A model generated the notes under the pieces. That model saw nothing but the letters and a program-made list of their open reading frames with translations, did not search any database and was not told the origin of the DNA. Source: Saliphagus infecundisoli (GTDB lineage Archaea; Halobacteriota; Halobacteria; Halobacteriales; Natrialbaceae). From it: a stretch of 64,000 nt of DNA. Position numbers and translations under genes: made by a program. This document shows positions 58,137 through 64,000 of this stretch, piece by piece. The stretch lies in the NCBI RefSeq assembly GCF_020177375.1, contig NZ_JAIWHV010000002.1, positions 310,001-374,000 on the forward strand, given 5' to 3'. How positions within the stretch are numbered: the stretch's first letter is position 1; each line of letters starts with the position of its first letter.

Positions 58137-61100
58137 ATGAGCACGGAGTACATCGAGGTGCGGGGTGCAGAGGAGCACAACCTGCAGGACCTCGACGTGG
58201 AGATCCCCCGCGAGGCCCTGACCGTCGTCACGGGGCTGTCGGGGTCGGGGAAGTCCTCGCTCGCCTTCGAGACGGTGTACGCCGAGGGCCAGCGCCGGTA
58301 CATCGAGAGCCTCTCGGCGTACGCCAGAAACTTCCTGGGCCAGATGGACAAGCCCCAGGTCGAGACCGTCGAAGGACTCTCCCCTGCGATCAGCATCGAC
58401 CAGAAGAACGCCGCGAACAACCCCCGGTCGACGGTCGGCACCGTCACCGAACTCCACGACTACCTCCGCCTGCTGTACGCCCGCGTCGGCACGCCCCACT
58501 GTCCCGAGTGTGGCCGCGAGGTCGGCGAACAGAGCGCACAGAACATGGTCGAGCGCATCCTCGAGCTCCCCGAGGGGACCCGCGCGAAGATCGCCGCGCC
58601 CGTCGTCCGCGACCAGAAGGGCGCCTTCGAGGACCTCTTCGACGAACTCGTCTCGGAGGGCTATGCCCGCGTCGAGGTCGACGGCGAGGAACACGACCTG
58701 ACGACCGACCGCCCCGACTTAGACGAGAACTACGACCACACGATCGACGTCGTCGTCGACCGGGTGACGGTCAGCGCCGAGGACCGCCCCCGGATCGTCG
58801 ACAGCGTCGAGACCGCCCTTGACGAGGCGGAGGGCGTCCTGAAGCTGATCCTCCCCGACCCGCCCGAGGAGGCTGATCTCGGAAACGAAGCCCGCTCGAC
58901 GGGCGCGCTCGGCGACGCGGTCGCGGAAGAGGACCGCACGGTCGTCGAGTTCTCGAAGGACCTCGCGTGTACCCACTGTGGGATCGACGTTCCCGAACTC
59001 GAAACCCGGTCGTTTTCCTTCAACTCCCCCCACGGCGCCTGTCCCGAGTGCGAGGGGCTGGGCGAGACCAAGGAGATCGACGAGAGCCTCGTCGTCGTGG
59101 ACGAATCGAAGCCGCTGAAGTCGGTGTTCGAACCCTGGAGCTACAACCGGTCGTACTACCGGACCAGACTGGACGCCGTCGCGGAGCACTTCGACCTCCC
59201 GCTCTCGACGCCCTTCGAGGACCTCGACGAGGAGACCCAGCAGGCGTTTCTCTACGGTACCGACGAGGAGGTGCTGTTCAAACGCCAGACGAAGAACGGC
59301 ACCCGGCGAAAGCGCAAGCGGTTCGAGGGGATCATCCCAAATCTCGAACGGCGCTACCTCGAGACCGACTCCGAATCGACCCGCGAGCACATCGAGGACT
59401 ACATGGGCGCGACGACGTGTCCGGTCTGTGAGGGCACCCGGCTCCAGCCGGCCTCGCGTGCGGTGCTCGTAGACGACACCGCGATCACCGAGGTCAACCG
59501 GATGAGCATCGGCGACGCCCGCGAGCGCTTCGAGGCGATGGAGGCCGACCTCACCGAACGCGAGAAGGTGATCGCCGAGGAGATCTTAAAGGAGATCCGC
59601 GCCCGCCTCGGGTTCATGTGTGAAGTCGGGCTCGAGTACCTCACGCTCGACCGCGAGGCCGCCACTCTCTCGGGCGGCGAGAGCCAGCGCATCCGACTCG
59701 CGACCCAGATCGGGTCGGGGCTCGTCGGCGTGTTGTACGTGCTCGACGAGCCCTCGATCGGGCTCCACCAGCGCGACAACGACCGCCTGCTCGACACCCT
59801 CCAGGAACTGCGGGACCTGGGCAACACCCTCCTGGTGGTCGAACACGACGAGGAGACGATGCGCCGGGCGGACAACGTCATCGACATGGGCCCCGGCCCC
59901 GGCTCGCGGGGCGGCGACGTCGTCGTCAACGGCCCCGTCGACGAACTGAAAGCCTGCGAGGACTCCATCACCGGCGACTACCTCTCGGGGCGTCGGGCGA
60001 TCCCGGTCCCCGAGGACCGCCGCGAGCGAGCGGGCGAGTTGACGATCCGCGGGGCCCGCCAGCACAACCTCGCGGACGTCGACGTCTCGCTTCCCCTGGG
60101 CTGTTTCACCGCGATCACCGGCGTCTCCGGCTCCGGGAAGTCCACCCTGATGCACGACGTCCTCTACAAGGGCCTCGCCCGCCGGATGAACGACAACACC
60201 TCGGTGATCCCGGGCGACCACGATGGCCTCGACGGCCTCGATGCGATCGAGACCGTCAGGCTGATCGACCAGAGTCCCATTGGGCGCACTCCCAGGTCGA
60301 ACCCGGCGACGTACACGAACGTCTTCGACTACGTCCGGGACCTCTTTGCGGAGACCAAACTCGCCCAACAGCGGGGCTACGAGAAGGGCCGCTTCTCCTT
60401 TAACGTCAAAGGCGGGCGCTGCGAGGAGTGTGGCGGGCAAGGGACGGTAAAAATCGAGATGAACTTCCTCTCGGACGTCCACGTCCCCTGTGAGGCCTGT
60501 GACGGCGCCCGGTACAACGACGCGACCCTCGACGTGGAGTACAAGGGGAAGACGATCGCCGACGTCCTCGAGATGGAGGTCGGCGAGGCCTACGACTTCT
60601 TCGAGGCCAACTCCCAGATCCGTCGCCGGCTCGAGCTCCTGAAGGACGTCGGCCTCGACTACATGACGCTCGGCCAGCCCTCGACCACCCTGTCGGGGGG
60701 CGAGGCCCAGCGGATCAAACTCGCCGAGGAACTGGGGAAGAAAGACACCGGCGAGACGCTGTACCTGCTCGACGAGCCGACGACCGGGCTCCACAGCGAG
60801 GACGAGCGCAAACTGATCGACGTCCTCCACCGGCTGACCGACGACGGCAACACCGTGGTCGTCATCGAGCACGAACTCGATCTCGTCAAGAACGCGGATC
60901 ACGTCGTCGACCTCGGTCCCGAGGGCGGCGAGCACGGGGGGCGCGTCGTCGCGACGGGTACCCCCGAGGCGGTCGCCCGGACCGAGGACTCCCACACCGG
61001 CAGGTATCTCCGGGACCTGCTCCCGCGGGTCGATATCGAGGGCCCCCGGAGCGGCGACGACCGCCCGGAGCCCGCGGCGCCGACGATGGACGACGACTGA
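58137..61100 (+). CDS. uvrA: UvrABC excinuclease subunit A
   Basis: A 987-residue ABC-type damage sensor. First ATPase: Walker [21 protein letters not shown] near residue 31, interdomain zinc finger ([11 protein letters not shown]...[12 protein letters not shown]), signature [16 protein letters not shown] near 514 and Walker [14 protein letters not shown]. Second ATPase: Walker [14 protein letters not shown] near 662, the UvrA zinc finger ([15 protein letters not shown] and [10 protein letters not shown]) near 762-790, signature [15 protein letters not shown] near 851 and Walker [15 protein letters not shown]. Haloarchaea acquired UvrABC from bacteria (established), and it works beside the archaeal XPD-like and Hef proteins. 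Confidence 0.97.
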   Translation: MSTEYIEVRGAEEHNLQDLDVEIPREALTVVTGLSGSGKSSLAFETVYAEGQRRYIESLSAYARNFLGQMDKPQVETVEGLSPAISIDQKNAANNPRSTVGTVTELHDYLRLLYARVGTPHCPECGREVGEQSAQNMVERILELPEGTRAKIAAPVVRDQKGAFEDLFDELVSEGYARVEVDGEEHDLTTDRPDLDENYDHTIDVVVDRVTVSAEDRPRIVDSVETALDEAEGVLKLILPDPPEEADLGNEARSTGALGDAVAEEDRTVVEFSKDLACTHCGIDVPELETRSFSFNSPHGACPECEGLGETKEIDESLVVVDESKPLKSVFEPWSYNRSYYRTRLDAVAEHFDLPLSTPFEDLDEETQQAFLYGTDEEVLFKRQTKNGTRRKRKRFEGIIPNLERRYLETDSESTREHIEDYMGATTCPVCEGTRLQPASRAVLVDDTAITEVNRMSIGDARERFEAMEADLTEREKVIAEEILKEIRARLGFMCEVGLEYLTLDREAATLSGGESQRIRLATQIGSGLVGVLYVLDEPSIGLHQRDNDRLLDTLQELRDLGNTLLVVEHDEETMRRADNVIDMGPGPGSRGGDVVVNGPVDELKACEDSITGDYLSGRRAIPVPEDRRERAGELTIRGARQHNLADVDVSLPLGCFTAITGVSGSGKSTLMHDVLYKGLARRMNDNTSVIPGDHDGLDGLDAIETVRLIDQSPIGRTPRSNPATYTNVFDYVRDLFAETKLAQQRGYEKGRFSFNVKGGRCEECGGQGTVKIEMNFLSDVHVPCEACDGARYNDATLDVEYKGKTIADVLEMEVGEAYDFFEANSQIRRRLELLKDVGLDYMTLGQPSTTLSGGEAQRIKLAEELGKKDTGETLYLLDEPTTGLHSEDERKLIDVLHRLTDDGNTVVVIEHELDLVKNADHVVDLGPEGGEHGGRVVATGTPEAVARTEDSHTGRYLRDLLPRVDIEGPRSGDDRPEPAAPTMDDD

Positions 61101-61173
61101 CCGGGTCCGATGACGCTCGCCACGAACGGCGGTCGGTCCGCACAGTTATGAGTGCTCGCAGACACGTCGATAC

Positions 61174-61554
61174 ATGGCTCGGCGACGCCCGATGTTGGTT
61201 GGCGGTGCGGTACTGATCGCCGTTGCCGTCGTGGTGACTCCCGCCGACGGTCTTCCGACGACATCGCTCGAAATCGTCGGGGGCGTCTGTCTGGCCGCTT
61301 CGGGCCTCCTCCTCGTCCTCGGAAACGTCCTCGATTCGGTCTCGGTCGGCCCGCTGACTCTCCTCTGGTACGGGCTGATCGGATCGGGGTTCGTCAGCCT
61401 CGGGGGATACGTGCTCACGGGCGTGTTCGCGTCCACCAGCGGCAGTCTCGTGTTCGGTGTCCTCCTTCCGACCACCGCCGGTCTCTGTCTCTGCTGGATC
61501 GGTGTCCAGTACGCCCGCGGCTCGGAGCGCGTCGGGCTGGAGCCGGAGGTCTGA
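61174..61554 (+). CDS. small four-helix membrane protein, unknown function
   Basis: A 126-residue protein (MARRRPMLVGGAVLIAVAVVV...) with four hydrophobic helices, charged loops and no recognised family. It follows uvrA on the same strand after a 73-base spacer; linkage to repair is not supported. Confidence 0.6.
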   Translation: MARRRPMLVGGAVLIAVAVVVTPADGLPTTSLEIVGGVCLAASGLLLVLGNVLDSVSVGPLTLLWYGLIGSGFVSLGGYVLTGVFASTSGSLVFGVLLPTTAGLCLCWIGVQYARGSERVGLEPEV

Positions 61555-61609
61555 GCCCTACTGGGACGAGCGGGCGAAGCTTTCTCACCGCCGGCCGCGT
61601 ACCCCGCGT

Positions 61610-62593
61610 ATGGCACGGATCCACGCGGCGATGGACGAGGTGCTCGTGAGCTACGAGGACGGGGAGACTACCCGCCGTCTGGAGGGCTTCGACCTCGAGT
61701 GTTTGGCATGCTCGCCCGACGAGCCTGACCGCGTGTTCGTGGGAACCTTCGAGAACGGGCTCCAGCGTTCGACCGACGGCGGGCGATCGTTCGAGCGCCT
61801 CGAGGCCGACTTCGTGAGCGACGCAGTGCTCTCGCTTGCCGTGAGCCCGCACGACCCCGATACGGTCTACGCCGGCACCGAACCGAGCCGGGTCTACCGA
61901 AGCGATGACGGCGGCGGGAGCTGGACCCGTCTCGAGGGGATCGCCGATCTCCCCTCCGAGGAGGAGTGGTACTTCCCGCCCCGTCCGGACACCCACCACA
62001 CCCGCTGGATCGAGGTCGATCCCTTCGATCCCGACCGCCTCTACGTCGGCATCGAGGCCGGCGCGCTCTTGGTGAGCCCGGACGGCGGCGAGACGTGGCG
62101 CGAGCGCCCGCCGGGGTCGCGCCGGGACAACCACAGCCTGGCGACCCACCCCGGCCGGGAGGGTCGGGTCTACTCGGCCGCGGGCGACGGCTTCGCGGTT
62201 TCGGATGACGGCGGCGACTCCTGGACCCACCCACAGGAGGGACTCGATCATCGCTACTGCTGGTCGGTCGTCCCCGATCCCGACGACCCCGACCTAGTCC
62301 TTCTCTCGAGCGCGAGCGGCGCCTCCTCGGCTCACACCGCCGAGCGCGCGGAGGCCTACGTCTACTGCTGTGGGGGCCTCGGTGGGCGGTGGGAGCGCCT
62401 CGAGGGGGAGTTCCCGACGGGCGAGGGCGTCGTCCGGGCGGAGTTCTCGACCCACGGCGGTGTGGTCTACGGCGTGACGAATCGTGGCGTCTTTCGCTCC
62501 CCCGATTTCGGCGACTCCTGGGAGCGCGTCGGGCTCGAGTGGGACGAGGACCTGGAGGCGTTGGCGCCGCGGGGGTTCGTCGCCGTTTCCTGA
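61610..62593 (+). CDS. BNR/Asp-box beta-propeller protein
   Basis: A 327-residue protein with five Asp-box repeats typical of sialidase/photosystem-assembly-type propellers: RSTDGGRSFERL near residue 54, RSDDGGGSWTRL near 96, VSPDGGETWRE near 155, VSDDGGDSWTH near 198 and RSPDFGDSWERV near 301. No signal sequence or catalytic residues are seen, so a binding or scaffold role is more likely than a glycosidase. The start ATG 61610 opens the first strand. Confidence 0.85.
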   Translation: MARIHAAMDEVLVSYEDGETTRRLEGFDLECLACSPDEPDRVFVGTFENGLQRSTDGGRSFERLEADFVSDAVLSLAVSPHDPDTVYAGTEPSRVYRSDDGGGSWTRLEGIADLPSEEEWYFPPRPDTHHTRWIEVDPFDPDRLYVGIEAGALLVSPDGGETWRERPPGSRRDNHSLATHPGREGRVYSAAGDGFAVSDDGGDSWTHPQEGLDHRYCWSVVPDPDDPDLVLLSSASGASSAHTAERAEAYVYCCGGLGGRWERLEGEFPTGEGVVRAEFSTHGGVVYGVTNRGVFRSPDFGDSWERVGLEWDEDLEALAPRGFVAVS

Positions 62594-62786
62594 CTACCGG
62601 TTCGACCCGGCACCGATGGCGATATCTTCAGGATATATAATTTTATTAATTTTTCCTAATCGACTTTCCCGGAGAGCATATTTTCAGTAGTATCGCCGTA
62701 TGAGTTACGATGGGTGGCAATTTAGACTCGTAAACGAACGCATGAGCAACATATCTCCGTGGAAGCGGCCGCTCGTCAATCAATAA
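62594..62786. other. AT-rich spacer before the second binding-protein gene
   Basis: Much more AT-rich than the rest of the window, particularly 62625-62770, with runs such as tataattttattaattttt, a small dyad (atatc-ttcag-gatat), and no coding frame. It may hold regulatory sites, a terminator for the BNR gene, or a fragment of transferred DNA. Confidence 0.5.
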
Positions 62787-62788
62787 GC

Positions 62789-62795
62789 TTTTATG
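62789..62795 (+). promoter_or_regulatory. TATA box of the second substrate-binding protein gene
   Basis: ttttatg lies 22-28 bases before the ATG at 62817, consistent with leaderless expression. Confidence 0.6.
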
Positions 62796-62816
62796 AAAGT
62801 GGGCTTCTGTTAGCGT

Positions 62817-64000
62817 ATGCCGCGACGATTTCACGATCAACGGGACGACGAAACGGTTATCAACCGCCGACAGTGGCTCGCTGCTCTCGGCGTCGGCGGG
62901 GTCGGCGGTCTCGCCGGCTGTATGGGCGGCGACGGTGGTAACGGAAACGGCAATGGGAACGGAAACGGCAATGGGAACGGAAACGGGAACGGAGACTCGA
63001 ACGAGAGCACCGAGGAGACGGAGACCGGGAACGAAACGAACGGGACCAACGAGAGCGACGGCGGAAACGAGACCAACGAGAGCGATGGCGGGTCGGGCGA
63101 GCCCACGATGTCGGAGTCCTACGACACCGTCACCTCCGCGTCGTTCGAGACCCTCAACCCGATCTACAACACAGAGGACGGCGCGGGGGACGCGATCGGT
63201 TACGCCCTGGATATGGGCTACACCTTCGACGGGAACAGCGAGTACTTCCCTCTGCTGTACGACATGTCCACCGAGGACGGCTCCGTCTGGACGTTCACCG
63301 TCCGCGAGGGCCTCGAGTTCAGCGATCCCTACGGCGAGGTGACCGCCTCGACGTTCGTCTATCTCATCCAGGAGGTCCACCAGAGCGAGTGGGCGGCGAC
63401 CGCGGCGGCGACCTCCTGGGCCGGCGTCGAGGTCGAGGAGACCGGCGACTACGAGTTCCAGGCGACGCTTCCCGAGCCGAGCCTGCTCTGGCCCGAGAGC
63501 TACGACCCGCTGCTGTACCCCATCCCCCAGGACCTCCTTTCGCCCTACGTCGAGGAGGAGGACGCCGAAGGCCTCCAACAGGACGAGGAGCTCCTCGAAC
63601 TCCAGTTCACCGGTAACCTCGGCGCGTACGTCCTAGACGAGTGGAACCGCGGCGCCGGGACGAGCTACAGTCGCAACGAGAACTACTACATCCAGAACAT
63701 CGAGGAGGGTCCCGACAGCTTCAGCGACGCGCCGTACTTCGAGAGCGCCACGATCAGCGTCGTCGAGGAACAGGCCTCCCGCCTCGGTGCCCTGGAGACC
63801 GGGGAGGCCGACTCCGCCGGGATCCCACCGGAACGCGTCGAGGAGTTCCGGAACCTGGATGGAGTCCAGGTCAACGAGATCCCACAGCCGTACAACACGA
63901 TCCTCTCGGTCAACATGCGCGACAACGGCTGGAACGCCGGTCCCGGGAACCTCTTTCGGCACATCCCGTTCCGGCAGGCGCTCAACGTCGCCGTCAGCAA
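62817..64000 (+). CDS. second peptide-type ABC substrate-binding lipoprotein (3' part beyond right edge)
   Basis: Family 5 solute-binding protein with a Tat lipoprotein signal (NRRQWLAALGVGGVGGLAGC, lipobox Cys at residue 35), a Gly-Asn linker (62937-62993) and an acidic linker with six N-x-S/T sequons. The body is the usual order: SYDTVTSASFETLNPIYNTEDG, FTVREGLEFSDPYGEVTASTFVYLIQE and LQFTGNLGAYVLDEWNRGAGTSYSRNENYY. Unlike the dppA protein at 18526, the C-terminal-type segment is not moved to the front. The window ends inside the gene. Likely the start of another peptide-transport operon. Confidence 0.9.
   Translation, partial: MPRRFHDQRDDETVINRRQWLAALGVGGVGGLAGCMGGDGGNGNGNGNGNGNGNGNGNGDSNESTEETETGNETNGTNESDGGNETNESDGGSGEPTMSESYDTVTSASFETLNPIYNTEDGAGDAIGYALDMGYTFDGNSEYFPLLYDMSTEDGSVWTFTVREGLEFSDPYGEVTASTFVYLIQEVHQSEWAATAAATSWAGVEVEETGDYEFQATLPEPSLLWPESYDPLLYPIPQDLLSPYVEEEDAEGLQQDEELLELQFTGNLGAYVLDEWNRGAGTSYSRNENYYIQNIEEGPDSFSDAPYFESATISVVEEQASRLGALETGEADSAGIPPERVEEFRNLDGVQVNEIPQPYNTILSVNMRDNGWNAGPGNLFRHIPFRQALNVAVS

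Overview
The window is GC-rich (well over 60%) archaeal DNA from a halophilic archaeon (class Halobacteria). The evidence is a strongly acidic proteome, archaeal information-processing genes (large subunit of polymerase D, Hef, ribosomal proteins L39e and L31e, IF-6, prefoldin alpha, the archaeosine radical SAM enzyme), Bat-type HTH-10 regulation, Tat-dependent lipoproteins with glycine/asparagine linkers, and TATA boxes about 25-32 bases before start codons on almost leaderless genes. The genus cannot be fixed from this window alone. No rRNA, tRNA, CRISPR array or intact insertion sequence was seen.

Layout. 1-5.4 kb: an XPD/Rad3-like helicase cut by the left edge, a DUF1684 protein, a class C beta-lactamase-type hydrolase, a YfcE/MJ0936-type phosphoesterase and small membrane proteins. 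5.4-11.3 kb: tryptophanase, then a cell-surface block with a DUF1616 protein, a GT4 glycosyltransferase, an alkaline-phosphatase-fold enzyme and a flippase-like membrane protein. 11.35-14.2 kb: a scrambled patch where a secreted 5'-nucleotidase-family gene sits between two decayed copies of an archaeosine radical SAM gene; an intact homologue is at 44.9-46.0 kb. 14.2-18.3 kb: DNA polymerase D large subunit, overlapping a DUF296 gene. 18.5-26.3 kb: a complete oligopeptide-type ABC transporter operon whose binding protein looks circularly permuted. 26.3-31.7 kb: haloarchaeal conserved proteins, a four-CBS protein, glycyl-tRNA synthetase, a dolichol-kinase-like protein and TspO. 31.9-37 kb: Hef helicase/nuclease, a PAP2 phosphatase, a zinc-ribbon protein and two proteins of unknown function. 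37-42.5 kb: an AI-2E-type transporter, the L39e-L31e-IF6-pfdA-ftsY translation/secretion cluster, then purS-purQ. 42.5-48.7 kb: a PAS/GAF histidine kinase, RaSEA, two zinc-finger proteins, a LOV-containing Bat-type regulator and a DUF1328 peptide. 48.7-57.7 kb: panB with a coupled epoxide-hydrolase-like gene, sufS, a NifU-domain protein, an LVIVD propeller protein, ROK kinase, UspA, an SDR enzyme, a PNPOx-like protein and a PRC-barrel-like protein. 57.7-64 kb: a small membrane protein behind a perfect 20-bp palindrome, uvrA, a BNR-repeat protein and the start of a second peptide-binding lipoprotein, cut by the right edge.

How the genes work together. DNA repair and replication are well represented (XPD-like helicase, PolD, Hef, UvrA). 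The 38.2-41.4 kb cluster couples ribosome assembly, chaperoning of nascent proteins and SRP targeting. The dpp operon should import peptides or a related solute. A recurring detail is very short reading frames whose stop codon overlaps the start codon of a real gene (before dppB, purQ, the histidine kinase, pfdA and glyS). Some carry a TATA box or ribosome-binding site at the right distance, suggesting leader-peptide coupling, though chance overlaps are common in GC-rich DNA.

Most unusual observations: the apparently permuted solute-binding protein, the chain of overlapping mini-frames between purS and purQ, the 5'-nucleotidase flanked by duplicated gene debris, and the LOV-Bat regulator whose ribosome-binding site lies in a hairpin.
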